64,000 bases of DNA from Cokeromyces recurvatus (GCF_025118155.1 NW_026251405.1:310001-374000), one strand, 5' to 3'; positions 1 to 11,882 are shown, counted from the first letter of the stretch. Notes: a model not told the origin generated them from the letters alone. Numbers and translations: made by a program.

Positions 1-789
1 AATATCTTGTAAGTAAAGTATATATTATTCACACTGCCTAATAAAAAGAAGCCAAGATGAAAGTGTTCTAGTTGGCACAATATAAGTTGCCAAAGACGTT
101 CATCAGAAAACGGAAATAAAAAGTAATAAAATAATCGATTTGAAAAAAGTGAATGCGAATTATTTGAATTTACAGAAGAAAAGCAAACTGGGAAAGGAGA
201 ATATAAGACACGAAAAGTATTTGTTGTATCGACATTATGTGTCGTTACATAATTTATATTTTTTGAAGAAAATGAAGCTAAAATAGATGATTGAATACTT
301 GAAAACAATAAGCTAAATAAAGAATTAGATGCCCAAGCTTGTGTAAGTCCACCAGGATAATTAGATAAAAATGCCGAAAAATGCGTAAAAGTCTTCATTA
401 TGCTGCCTATAATTCATATGAGTATATATTTATTAGTGTGTATGTAAATCTTGCGTTTTTTTTACCTGCCGGAATAAGAATTAAACCTAAAAGTAATGCT
501 GTTATCATAATACGAAATACTATAATAGAATGCAACCATAAATAAATTAAAAATGTTTACAAATACAACTGCTTATTATTATTATTCTTACTTTTATAGT
601 GTAAAATGGCTGCCCAGAGTCGACGCTGTTTTACCCATAAACGTTGTTTACAAAGTTGACAATGGTATATATCGTTTTCCCGACCTGTTCTTAACAATGC
701 CTTCCTCCATCTTGCCATGCAATGAGGATGAACATATTTTCTAAAAAAAAAAAATAATAATAATAATTGTTAATCATCTTGTTGATTAT

Positions 790-842
<53 letters not shown>

Positions 843-993
843 CCTACATTGAGCCTTTACATTGACAAGGAGATATCAACGAATTAATAGGATCACTTTC
901 AAGACAGATTTTACACATGCGTATATTATCTGTTTCTATTTTTGAAGAAGTTGTAGACTTGTCATTGTTAGCATTATTTATTATATTTAACAT
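1..993 (-). CDS. RING-CH (MARCH-type) membrane E3 ubiquitin ligase, C-terminus cut by window edge
   Basis: Spliced gene with exons 993-848, 740-592, 519-466 and 406-1 (minus strand); junction phases 2, 1 and 1 all agree. Residues about 29-85 form a C4HC3 RING-CH finger: CKIC, then CQCKGSIKYVH, HC and CQLC, with the first junction falling inside the finger. This fold binds an E2 enzyme and transfers ubiquitin, usually to membrane proteins. Exon 3 encodes a hydrophobic helix (ITALLLGLILIPAG), and exon 4 continues with further hydrophobic, Ser-rich sequence out of the window, so the protein is probably a multipass membrane ligase of the MARCH/Doa10 superfamily. The start ATG at 993 is the first in frame and lies about 25 codons before the finger. 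Substrate and organelle cannot be told from this part. A 33-nt A run lies in intron 1. Confidence 0.85.
792..824. repeat. 33-nt poly(A) run inside intron 1 of the RING-CH gene
   Basis: Uninterrupted A run followed by a few GAAAA units. On the coding (minus) strand it is an extreme polypyrimidine tract upstream of the exon 2 acceptor. Other long A/T runs in the window lie at 1091-1134, 19591-19622, 33969-34003 and 40676-40713. Confidence 0.95.
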
Positions 994-1087
994 AAGAAAA
1001 TAAAAATAAAAATTGATGTAAGAAGAAACACATTAGAGGAGTGCAGCATTACAACACTTAAAAGACGGTGGATTTTTAACCCCGACG

Positions 1088-1090
<3 letters not shown>

Positions 1091-1134
<44 letters not shown>
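1091..1134. repeat. 44-nt poly(T) run
   Basis: Longest homopolymer of the window, about 100 bp upstream of the RING-CH start codon (which reads leftward). Such runs may act as nucleosome-excluding promoter elements or be length-variable simple sequence. Confidence 0.95.
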
Positions 1135-1136
<2 letters not shown>

Positions 1137-2077
1137 ATTTTATATTACATACATGTCAAAAGAGACATGCAGCAGCAGTAATAATAGGATTGAATTTTAC
1201 AGGTTACTTTTTTTTTTCTTCTTTATTTATATATGACAGACTTCTGTAATGTTAATCTCTTCTTTCATTTATTCTTCTTGGAATAATAGATTTAAATTAC
1301 GTAAAGAAGAATACTTTGTGTATACGGAATAAAGCTTGCATATACGGTAATAATATCTGTTTAATCATGATAAATTCTTATTCCTCCATACATTCGCGTT
1401 CATATATTAATTGGTTTAGCACTTACTTTATCAATTTTGCTTGTAACCAAAAACACTTTCTTTTGCAAATAATTCAACACAAAAGAAGAAATAGCTTCAC
1501 TTCATCCAACAAAGGCTTATCAAGGTAAAAAAAAAAAAAAAGAAAAAGAAAATAAAAACAAAAAGTTTTCACTTGTAAACAAATGCCTTATTTTGTATTA
1601 TAATGTGATAAATATGCACTATTAAATGTCTTCAATTTAAGCCTTTTTTTTTTCTTTTTTTTTTTTTTTGACTGGTGATTTTTTCAAACATGTTTTTCTT
1701 TGTTATTTAAAAACAAGTGCATATTAAAAAGAAGAAAAAAAAAAAGATAGTTTGTCTATATAAAGCAATATTGAAATTCTTGTGTTTATAAATATATACT
1801 TGTACCTTGTACTTTCTACTAGGTAGGTGAAGGCTTACAAGATAAATAGATCACTTACTGAAGGCACTTGAGACTTGAAGCTATGCTATTGAATTGATAG
1901 AATAATAGTTTATTTGCTTCATATTTAGAGATAGGAACGGAATTATTGTTTCTATTTAAAGAAGCCAAAAATTATACCAGTTGATGAAGTTTTGAATAAA
2001 TTAAATTATTTATAGGATATAACTTGTCTTCTCTTGATCAATCTTGGAATTAACCTCAAATAACACCTATTAAAACA

Positions 2078-2113
<36 letters not shown>

Positions 2114-2806
2114 AAGGGTGTCTAACCTTCATCTTGTCATTCTATATAAATCACAACTATAAAACGGTTAAAGCAACAAATTAAATTTATTCAATATATT
2201 TAAGTTATCAGTAAGCAACGAACACCTTTATAAAAACACTACTACTATCTGTGTAGTTGATGAAGATATAATATAAATAAAACCATTCGTTTCTGTGTGA
2301 AAATGCAAAATTAGTAAAGATACAATTTACAAACCTTTGCCTTAATAAACAGCTTTTTGTTGAATTCCAAAATCTTCTTTACTTGGAAAGTATTGATTTA
2401 TAGTCAGGATGACACTTATTAAAAACTTTGTAAAAAAAAAAGAAAAATATATATATAAATATATGTATATATATATATCAACAAAGGAGGAAATAGAATG
2501 GTTTTCCGAATGTATGTATACACACAGTAATTTAGTTTTGAAAGCAATTCTTATTCACATTTAGGTATTATGTATAAAAAAGTATGCTGATCAAACCAAA
2601 TAAAGAATACATAAAAGTTATGGTTTGCACCTAAATCAGAAGTCATCTTTAGTTTGTAAACTCGTCTATCTTCTCATTGAAAAGGGATTTGATAATGTAG
2701 GGGCTTGAAGTATCACGAATAGCAAATAGATAAAGCGCCCAACATTTTATCTTTTAAACATGGTCATGAAACTCTTGATTTTATTTGTACAAACAAGTTC
2801 GAATAG

Positions 2807-2832
2807 ATGACGACGACGACGACGACGACGAC
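2807..2832. repeat. (GAC)n trinucleotide microsatellite
   Basis: About eight GAC units in noncoding sequence. It is a rare GC-containing repeat in this AT-rich spacer and no reading frame through it is supported. Confidence 0.9.
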
Positions 2833-3496
2833 AGAGCAAACATGTCATGTATCAAACTTATTTTAACGTCGTGAATTGAGTTACAAATACATCCCATAAC
2901 TGTAATTTATATATTCATAATACTTGTGAAGATGATATGAATTGAATGAATATGTTTTATAAATAGTTCAAAGTACTCGTAAGAGTTAATTTAATTAACA
3001 ATGATGATTCAAAAAAAAAATCAAAAGGTGAATACTTTTTCTTGGCGCGACTCCACAACTACAGTTAAGCTTTAATTCCCATTTATGCTAAACAAATGTT
3101 AACTTGGCTAATAGTTGGACATATTAAATACTTAAATGACAAGTATATTAAAGAGGATTGTTTTGTATATAATAAGATTCTAACTGTGTAGTATAAAAAT
3201 CTCCATTTCTGGAAATAAAATATCAGATGTTTCTTATTTCATTTTATAAATAGCTTATATGATAGGTCTATGCTGTCTGTTATAATGTATATATTGAATG
3301 TATCAAAGAAACTAGCCTTTATAATATATCCTTATTCTGTGATGATAAACGTTTATTATTATCATTATTATGTATAAAACGGTTAGTAGTAGTAGTTAGT
3401 AGTAGTCGTGGTTGTTGTTGTTGTTGTTGTACTTGTACTTGTGGTAGTAGTAGTAGTAGTAGTAGTTGTAGTAGTGATAGTAATAGTAGATATATT

Positions 3497-5160
3497 CTAT
3501 TTTCTACTAAAAGGGTTCGATATGTTAGACCACCAAGAATTTCGGCTGTTCTTTCTAGATCGATAAAAATCTTCTTCCTCATCATCTAAAATATTTGTGG
3601 GATGATTTTGTGAATTGATAGGTTGAATTTGTTCCTCGTTTCGATTATGCCAGTCATAAGGGTCAGCATAAAACTCATCATCATACATTTGTGTACGTTG
3701 CTGTTTTCGACTAATGGCATCTCGCTTATGACGATGTCTCCAAAAGACAAGCCCTGCTGCAATCAACACAAGCCCTGCTGCACCACCTATTACACCACCA
3801 ACTATACTACCTGTATGGTTTGTACTAGAGTCTAGTTCCGCTAGTCCGGGATTCTTATTTAAAACTAATGAAGGTATTACGGTTCTATATAAAGAAGTAA
3901 AAAATAAATAAAATAAAATAAAATAAATATATTATTATGATCAAACTTACGTAGTTGGAATAACAGTAGTTACGGTCACTGTGATACCATTGGAAACAAT
4001 AGCTGTTGTCGTTGTAATATCTGTTGAAACAGTAATACTTGTTGTATGGTATTTATAAGATGAAGAAGATGATGGTGGCGGTATTGTTTGTTGCATTGAC
4101 TGTGTTGTTGTAGGGTGATCAGTGGATGTAGGTTTTTCGGAAGTTGAAGACACAATGAATGAGGTAGTTTCCGTAACTGATGATGGATTATTACTAGTAG
4201 TAGTAGTAGTAGGAGCTTCTGATGTATTGGATATAGATGTGTTTATGATTGATGAAGGAGATGATGTATCACTACTACTTGTTGTATGTGAGATAGATTC
4301 GGATAAAGTTGTTGTGGGGACCTGTTGTGAAGAAGTAGTAATAATAGAGGTTATTATGCTGGACATGTCAGTAGTAGTAGTAGTAGTAGGGGCTTCAGTG
4401 GAAGAAGATATCATAATAGTAGAAGTAGTGACGGGGTTATTATCGGAAACAGTTGTAGTAATAATACTTACAGATGTTTCAGTTGTTGTATGTACGTCGC
4501 TTGAAGACATTATTGTTGTAGACAAAGGGGCTGTATTCGTTGTTGTTTGGTCCCTAAAATCAATGGGGTAGAAAAAAAAATAAAATAAAATAAATAAAAA
4601 TATAAATATATGAATAAAAATAGAAACGGAGATAATTAATGTTATTTAATATTTTTCTTTTTTTAATACAAAAAAAAAAAAAGAAGATTGAGGCTTATTT
4701 TTGTTTTATTGTTTCCTAGCCAACAAACTTACATTGATGTTGTTCGTGTTTCAGAGGAGGTAAAGGATGCTACGTCTGCGGTAGTTGTAGTCGGGTCTGC
4801 TGTTGAAGTTACTGACGATAATTCGTTACTACTAGCTAGTGATGTAGTTGTGTCAATGATAATAGTGGTTGTTGGTTTAGTGGCTTCGGTAATAGTTGTA
4901 GTCGATATCTGAGCTTCTTCTGTTGTTGTTTTTGTTGTCGCTTCTACTGCTGTCGTACTACCAATTACTGCAGAAGTGGTTTCCTTGTTAGAAGTTGCCT
5001 CTGTGGTACGTGTAGGTTCATGTACTAAAGAACTGACAGTCGTAGTAACTTCAATGTTATTTGTTCTATCGGTAGTAGTTGCTTCCTTTATAGGAGACGC
5101 AGTTGTAGCATCATGTACCATTACAGAAGTAGTAGTTTCTGGAGCTGCACTTGTATCCAT
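3497..5160 (-). CDS. Ser/Thr-rich (mucin-like) single-pass membrane protein
   Basis: Exons 5160-4733, 4553-3951 and 3884-3497 join with phases 2 and 2 to give 472 residues. The first roughly 340 residues are almost entirely Thr, Ser, Val, Ile, Pro and Glu with TTTT blocks and EAPTTTTT motifs, a composition typical of heavily O-mannosylated wall proteins. A transmembrane helix follows (GSIVGGVIGGAAGLVLIAAG) with a basic stop-transfer run (RHRHKRD), then a 75-residue charged tail ending DEEEDFYRS and SNPFSRK. The layout matches Wsc/Mid2/Msb2-like sensors, but no WSC or other named domain is visible, so a sensor role is inference. The first ATG gives no signal peptide; hydrophobic codons upstream lack an ATG, so the 5' end may be incomplete. 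Length-variable TTG/GTA repeats encode the Thr runs. Confidence 0.75.
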
Positions 5161-5307
5161 GATAAGGAATATAATCAAAGGGAAAAAGAATAATAAAAAT
5201 AATAATAAAAATAATAAAAAGAAAGGCTTTGAACTAAAAAAAGAAGGCGTCTTTTAATTATAGTTTTTTTTTTTCTGACTTTTTTTTTTTTTTTTTTTTT
5301 TTTTTCT

Positions 5308-5380
5308 GAATAATCGTAGTTAAGAATAATCGTAGTTGAGAATAATCGTAGTTACGAATAATCGTAGTCAAGAATAATCA
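5308..5380. repeat. 16-bp tandem repeat, about 4.5 copies
   Basis: Unit GAATAATCGTAGTTAA repeats at 5308, 5324, 5340 and 5356 with changes only in the last three positions, then a partial fifth copy. It lies between the complex I gene (3' side) and the start of the Ser/Thr-rich gene, so it could sit in that gene's promoter. Confidence 0.95.
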
Positions 5381-5447
5381 TTATAATTATACACATTTAT
5401 ATGTTATTTTTATTGTATATAAATAGATATCAATCTAAAGTAATAAA

Positions 5448-6460
5448 TTATTTTCTGTACCAAAGCTGTGTAATCTTAGTCTATATAAATAAAAAATAAT
5501 TAGAAGAAAAAAACCTTTTTTCTGTTTTATATATGTATAAAAAAAAAAAACTTACTCTTCTCATCTTCTTTTGTAATTGGAAAATACCATAAAGTAAGGC
5601 CTCAGAAGTAGGAGGACAGCCAGGAACATAGATGTCAACAGGAACAATGCGGTCACAACCACGAACAACTGAATATGAGTAATGATAATAGCCACCACCA
5701 TTCGCACAACTTCCCATAGAAATAACCCAACGAGGTTCAGGCATCTTTTTAATACTATAATTAGGGAATTGCTTTTGTATTTTTCTTTAAAATAACTTAC
5801 TTGGTCATACACTTTTCTTAAAGCAGGAGCCATTTTATTAGTTAAAGTACCAGCAACAATCATCACATCGGACTGACGAGGTGTTGCACGGAAAACAATA
5901 CCAATACGATCTTGATCATAACGTGGTGTAGAACAATGCATCATTTCCTATTCAATACATCCCATACAATAAAGTAAATATTTTATTTTGTCGTTAAGAA
6001 CCTCTTCCTAATCAGACTTACAACTGCGCAACATGCTAATCCAAAAGTCATGGGCCAAATAGAACCTTCACGGGCCCAACTAATAACACGATCAACTGTA
6101 GATAAAACATATTCTATCAAAAAATACAAAGGAAACCAAAAAAAAAAGTCAATTATGAATAATTTCGATTCATATATAAACGTCCCCGCTTATCTGTCTA
6201 ACCTGCACTATTATTAGGAGTAACTGTAATGTCTTTAATTTGATCAATATTTCTAGCAACTTCGGTTGACATGAATCGTTGTGATGTTGCTATTGTACTA
6301 GGAGTTCTTAAGGCTATATTTTAGCAAAAAAAAAAAAAAAAAAAAAAAATAAAAAAAAAGGAATCAAGGTCAGTCAAAATGTTCTCAATTTCGAATTTCG
6401 TTTTTTTATTTTACTTAAAGCTCTTTTAGCAAATTGCAAACCAAGTGCAGATGTAGCCAT
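5448..6460 (-). CDS. NDUFS7: NADH:ubiquinone oxidoreductase PSST/NDUFS7 subunit (complex I, N2 cluster)
   Basis: About 205 residues from six exons: start at 6460, then coding pieces near 6325-6205, 6118-6025, 5945-5800 and 5744-5556, with the last exon ending ITQLWYRK at 5448. It is the nuclear-encoded, matrix-side subunit of respiratory complex I that carries 4Fe-4S cluster N2, the last electron donor to ubiquinone. Visible family hallmarks are [17 protein letters not shown] (tandem cysteines), SGTLTNKM-type core, [17 protein letters not shown], and [20 protein letters not shown]; together these supply the four cluster cysteines. The first 35 residues ([15 protein letters not shown]..., basic and Ser/Thr-rich) look like a mitochondrial presequence. 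Length and order match fungal orthologues and no lesion is seen. Confidence 0.95.
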
Positions 6461-6825
6461 TTTAATGTATTTAATATAGAGTAGGGAGAAAGAAAATTTT
6501 AAGTATATTATTTATTAGAGAGAGAAAGAGGTTTAGGTAAACAAGGTTTATATCTATTTTTTTTTTCTTTTTGTTTATTTTACTTCTACTCCACCCCACG
6601 AATCAGCTTGGTTTTAATTTCTTTGGTAGTTATTGCTTCAAATTTTGCTGCTGCGTCATGACGTGTTTGAACAAAAAAAAAAAAAAAAAAGGCGGAAATT
6701 AAATTTTTGCACTTTAATTATGTGGAGAAACTTTTTTTTTTTCTGTAAGCTATTTTTATTTTGATAAAAAGATTAATATTTATAAGAATTAACAATAAGT
6801 ATATGGGTTAAGAGTATATAAAAAA
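6461..6825. other. Intergenic spacer, no gene seen
   Basis: AT-rich, with several A/T runs of 9-18 nt. It holds the promoter of the complex I gene and the 3' region of the secreted-protein gene. Nothing else is recognisable. Confidence 0.6.
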
Positions 6826-7800
6826 CTAGGTTCGATTGACTGTTTCTTTTACAGATTTTTTGATTTCATTAGTATCGTAAGTTAAAATGTTTTTACTCAT
6901 ATTAGAAACAGTCTCTGGTAAATGTGTATCACGACGCTTAAATGATCTTTTCCCAGCACGGTTTACAGAGATTTGTTTAATAGGTCTATTCACAGGTGCA
7001 GCAGGCGTATTAGTAGTTTGATCGGGTGTTGTCTTTTTTTTCCCTTGAAGAATACCACCAATCATTTTGTTTCCTAATACGGGACTAAGGATAGCATCGA
7101 GATTACGACGGTTATGGACGATACTTCTTTTAACGGGGACCTGTGGTGTTCCTGTAGAGGGTTTTGAAGATACAGATTCAGTTTTTCCAGAAAGAATATC
7201 ACTAGCTAGGGGGATTTTACCAGTTTGTGAGAGTGCACTACTAGGATCAGACAAAAGTTTTCCAACAATGGGGATATTAGAAGTGATTTGATTTGTACCT
7301 AATAGATCACCACTGTTTGCCTTAGAGGCAGGAGGTGTAGAAGGAGGCTCACGTTTGCCTAAAATTTGATCAATACCTGTTCCATCAAGCTGAGTTCCTT
7401 GAGAGAATGTATTTCCAGTAGTCTGTCTAACACTACCTGATGATTGCATAGTACCCCTTGATTGAGAAACACTTCCACTATTAAAAATTCCAGAAAAAGG
7501 AACATCCATATTTTCAGTGATTTCATTCACTCCAGGTACAAGATTTCTCTTTCCTCTGTTTACAGCTCTTTTTTTCTTTTTACTCGCCAAATTACGAGCA
7601 GGATCACCAGAAGATGAAGTACTTCGTAAAGCATCACTAGCGGCATCAAGCACATTAGTTACCTTTCCTATAGTTGGATCAATATTTTGGATAGCAGTGT
7701 CAGGACGTATATTTGATAAACCATCTGCAACATTTGAAGCATAAGTGAAATTGATAAAGGAGCTAATAATTGCTATGCTAAAAACTACTGTTCCACGCAT
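6826..7800 (-). CDS. Secreted protein with multiple dibasic (Kex2-type) sites, possible peptide precursor
   Basis: Single-exon gene of 324 residues. I chose the ATG at 7800 because it starts a clean signal peptide (MRGTVVFSIAIISSFINFTYA); the frame stays open further upstream but only over unlikely sequence. No known domain is seen. Basic cleavage-type sites recur: KKKKR near residue 74, RGKR near 82, LGKR near 147, VKR near 223, NRR near 230, AGKR near 282 and FKRR near 287. They break the Ser/Gly/Pro-rich protein into segments of 5 to about 75 residues, several ending in ILGK, ILSGK or ILQGK. This pattern fits KEX2-processed secreted proteins of fungi, but processing is inferred only. No cysteines are evident in the mature part, so a disulfide-rich effector is unlikely. 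Confidence 0.75.
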   Translation of the reverse strand: MRGTVVFSIAIISSFINFTYASNVADGLSNIRPDTAIQNIDPTIGKVTNVLDAASDALRSTSSSGDPARNLASKKKKRAVNRGKRNLVPGVNEITENMDVPFSGIFNSGSVSQSRGTMQSSGSVRQTTGNTFSQGTQLDGTGIDQILGKREPPSTPPASKANSGDLLGTNQITSNIPIVGKLLSDPSSALSQTGKIPLASDILSGKTESVSSKPSTGTPQVPVKRSIVHNRRNLDAILSPVLGNKMIGGILQGKKKTTPDQTTNTPAAPVNRPIKQISVNRAGKRSFKRRDTHLPETVSNMSKNILTYDTNEIKKSVKETVNRT

Positions 7801-10728
7801 TATTAAATATAAATTAGATAAAAAGAGAGATAAAGTAACAATTAATTCCTGCGTTGTATTTATATTAAATAAAACAATCTCCTTTACCAAGGAACTAATA
7901 AGTGTAATAAGCATTAACTCAGACAATCAAATGTTATACATACTATCAAGATTCCTTTTTTTTTCTTCGATAATATCACAAAAAGGAGAAGTAGAAAGAT
8001 TGTCAAAGAAAATGCACTTCACATTAAAGATATGCATACCCCTTCTTTTTTTTTTTCTTATCTTAAATACTTACACACCTGCCTGATTTCCAAATTCGTT
8101 GTTATTATAATACAACACGCAATTATAAAAGTTATACAATTTTAGAAGAGAGAAAAAAAAAGAAGGATGTTAAATATGATGTCATGTAAATAATTGCAAG
8201 CGAAAGATTTGACTCTAGTTTTATCATGTATATCAATATTGATTAATAAAGTGTAAATAAAATATTGTCTATTATTACAAAATGTAACTATAAGAAATCT
8301 TTGTTACACTGTTTATAACCCTGAGTTTTATAAGCATACTCATATACGAGTGCTACTTAATAATTAACCTTTATAATAGTGCAAATATCCAAGAACAATT
8401 TTACAGGAAATCTGTTTGCAGGACTTTAACTATACTAACATTTAATGACGAGTTTCTTTTTCACATTATTTACTCCTTTCAACTAATAAGCATACAAGTC
8501 TCCTATTTATTGGAAACTAAAAAAAAAAAAAAAAAAAAATATGATTTCTACATTCTAAAATGATACCATAACTTGTTAAGGGGATTCAAGAAAAAAAAAG
8601 ATAAAACTTTATCATAAATCAAAAACAATAGCCTATTTAAAAGAGGCCAAATAAAAAGAAAAACAGGCCAGTGATATCTCTGATTATTTATACTATAAGT
8701 TGTATAAATGCTATATTTTCTGTTTAGTAATGCAAGGAAAGACAGATAAACCAAAACCTTTTAAACATCAGATGCATGGTCGATCCGTAAAGCCTCCTAT
8801 ATAGAAATTATTTTATTTGCTCAAATAGAAAAGCCGAATAAGGCATATTTCATACATTTTATCTTGTTTCAGTATATATATATATATATATTGAGAGCCA
8901 TTTGTGAAATAAAAATACAACAAAAGTAGAAAAATCTTCTTTGATTTAAAGAAATAAGAATAAGAAACTGGGTATCCTCTTAGTCACAAAAGTAGGCAAA
9001 AAAAAATCCTGTTTGATAAATAGAAATAGGATGATAGAAATAAATTCAAATGGTCTCCTTAAAATGTAAAAATTACAGAAATTAAGCAATACATCATATT
9101 GTGTTATATTCTGCATATATCAACTTTTGACATAGACATATAGAAAGCATGTGAATTAGAATTGAGTTAAATATATAAACATTATATAACTTGTTAAAAT
9201 AATACAGTGTGTATATGATACTTTTTTCGTTTTTTATTTCTAATCATTTATGTATAAGCAAAGAGAATCACAACAATGTTTGATAATTCTAAACTGGGAC
9301 TGCTTTTATTATATAAAATAAAAATACAAATAATACTCTACAGCTCTGTATAGTGTATAATACCCTGATTAAGTATCATATAACATAACCAGTTAGAGAG
9401 CGATAATTTATAAAAAAAAACTGGTGTCTCTATGATTAAAAAGCATAATGATGTATAATGAACTCATATCGAGAAAAAGAAAGTTTTTCATTGGATGATT
9501 AGTTTTCCGAAGTTTCATCTTTGCCCGCATGAAAAAAAAAAACGATATAATAAAACATTTTCAATTGTTTAATACAAAAAAAAAAAAAAAAAAAAAAAAA
9601 AATACTTGTATTTTCATTAGCTCATGTATTTTTTGATTCATTTTGACCTTTTTGTTTTTAATAGTTTGTGTAGTTATGATAAAATTGAAAGAATTATAAC
9701 TAAATCAAATATTACAGACTAATATAGGTACAAGTATGGTTCTTATATTAACGTACAATAATAGTGACTATGAATTAATACGGTATAAATTAAGCTGCCA
9801 TATATAAAATGAGAAACAAACGATATACTTCGTAAAATACGTACATCTTTCAATAGTTTTAGAATTACAATATTTCGAGACATATGGTAACTAAAGAGAA
9901 TTATTTAATTATAGACTTCATGGGTTTCTTTTATATATCCCTTTTATATTATATAGTATGCTATAATCATTCCATCATGTTTCTCCATATTATTATAGCC
10001 TTGCTTTTTTTTATTAGCACTCCTTTCTAAAACTCGCCCTGTGGGAACTGAATTACAATAATTTTTGATTGTTACTGGTTTTTTTTTTTTTATTCAACAT
10101 TCTATAAATTTACGTATACATATTCTATATGTATATATTATTATTATACACTATATAGCTATCTTTAAGTAATCATATAAAGACCTTCTAAACCCCTTTT
10201 ATAGTATCAAAACTTTATTACTATGTCATATAATTTAGCGCTATAGTATATGCTTAGCTAAAATATAAGTGGTTAATGTCAATAAAAGAAGAATTTTACA
10301 AAACTTTATAATTTATGTATATATGTATTATATATGTGTATATACAAATATGTATGTATGTATGTATGTATCAAAAAAGAACTTTCATTTTATCACTATC
10401 CAGGGATGAGTTGTAACTGGCCCTATTATCGAAGAAGAAATAAGATAAGGGATGTTATGTTTACTTTGATAGCAAGGGTTCAAATTTAATTTCGTCATAG
10501 ACTCATCTTCGCACAGACACATAGTGCATCATGTAGAGAATTATTTTAATAGTATGTATTTATGTTACATCCGGTAATACAACAAATAAAACTTTTGACG
10601 AGATAGTAAGACAAAATATTAATGCAACTTATATCTTTTGATATGTCTTATATTGCCCTGGACTATTATGTCGCACGTTTGTTTTATTTTGCATTTAAGG
10701 TTTTTTGTTTCACTCACGGTTTATAGAC

Positions 10729-10765
<37 letters not shown>

Positions 10766-10860
10766 GCCGATCCATATATAAACCAAGATTTTTCTTTCTA
10801 TATCTTATTTCATTTCATTTCTTTTATTATTATTTGTTTGTGTTTATTTCATTAAAAAAA
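7801..10860. other. 3-kb AT-rich intergenic region without a recognisable gene
   Basis: Stops are frequent in all frames. Short open stretches, such as minus 8548-8754, have no family resemblance. Present are A/T runs (8520-8540, 9574-9601, 10731-10763), an AT dinucleotide run near 8874-8891 and a TATG run near 10350-10370. It contains the promoters of the secreted-protein gene (left) and the zinc-finger gene (right). Confidence 0.6.
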
Positions 10861-11831
10861 ATGCCTAATAGACGAAAATCAAGCGGACCTAGATCAACAC
10901 CTAAACTGTTTAAATGTACAGGCTACGGTGACTGTAATATGGTTTTCACAAGAAGCGAGCATTTAGCAAGACATGAAAGAAAACATACAGGAGAGGTATA
11001 CATACATTTAGTTTGTCTATTTTTTTTTTTAAAAAAAATTAAACTTTTTTTCCATTATAGAAACCTTATAAATGTATTGTTCCTGGTTGCGAAAGAATGT
11101 TTAGTAGATTCGATAATATGATGCAACATACTCAAACCCATGACAAATCTAGAAAAGGTGGAAATTCTCGTTCTGCAACAGTAAAAGGTACTAAAGTTTC
11201 TTCTGTCAAAAAAGAACATTCAGTAACATCATCAGCAATTAATAATCAACAGTCCGAATCGTCGTTAACATCCTCTATTATTCATAGTCGAACTTTACCA
11301 CTTCCTACAAGAAAAGTTTCTATCTCATCTGAGCATTCTATGTTATTCCCTCCTATGCAACTTCCACCACCACAACCATCATCATCATCATCATTATCGA
11401 ATCATCCCTATCCTATTTGTAATAGCACTGCTACTCGTAGCCGATATTCCTGGCCAATTAGAAGAGAATCATATCCCTACTGTCATTATTATCGCCACCT
11501 ACCTTCTTATCATGAAGATTATTCCTATATCCGCCGTAGATCATCCACTTCAACTTCATCTTCTGAATCAACTCTAGTATCGCCTATTCAACGAGATGAG
11601 CCCGAAATTACCAGAAGAAGAATATCAATTGATGATCTTCGATTACCTATTCAGGATATAAAGAATATTCAATTAGAAGAAGAAATTTCAATAAAGAAGC
11701 CAAATTATGACAAAAGAAAGACAATAGATATTACCCCTGACGAATTTGAAGCACTAGAGGGTTTCAGTAGATTCCATACTAAATCTGTCGTCGGTGTTCC
11801 TGCTCTTTCTTCGCCTACTACAGGTACATAA
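10861..11831 (+). CDS. C2H2 zinc-finger transcription factor (Usv1/Rsv-like finger pair)
   Basis: Two exons, 10861-10995 and 11061-11831 (phase 0), encode 301 residues. Residues about 18-75 hold two adjacent C2H2 fingers joined by the linker HTGEKPYKC, which is recreated exactly by splicing. The first finger reads [24 protein letters not shown] and the second [23 protein letters not shown]. The RSEHLARH and SRFDNMMQH helices resemble the stress and carbon-response factors Usv1/Rgm1 and S. pombe Rsv1/Rsv2, which bind C/G-rich stress elements; target specificity here is inference. The remainder is disordered, Ser-rich and Pro-rich with basic patches. The ATG at 10861 directly follows an A-rich leader; the frame upstream is open only over simple sequence. 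Confidence 0.9.
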
Positions 11832-11882
11832 TGATGTAAAAATTCAGTCTTAGTAGTAACAAGCTATACTAAATTTTAACTT

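Larger units (their letters stand above)
994..3496. other. 2.5-kb AT-rich intergenic region without a recognisable gene
   Basis: Both strands carry frequent stops and no recognisable domain. A 70-codon open stretch at 1316-1528 has no protein-like composition. The region holds a 44-nt T run (1091-1134), a 30-nt A run near 2081-2110, an AT dinucleotide patch near 2447-2478 and a (GAC)n microsatellite near 2807-2832. It would contain the promoter of the RING-CH gene and the 3' end of the Ser/Thr-rich gene. Confidence 0.6.

Noticed and set aside
553..744. Plus-strand 63-codon open frame
   Set aside because: It is the antisense of exon 2 of the RING-CH gene, which has clear domain evidence.
4122..4571. 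Plus-strand Val-rich 149-codon frame
   Set aside because: Antisense of the Thr-rich repeat in the Ser/Thr-rich membrane protein.
8548..8754. Minus-strand 68-codon open frame
   Set aside because: No family resemblance, AT-driven composition, and no supporting neighbour or leader.
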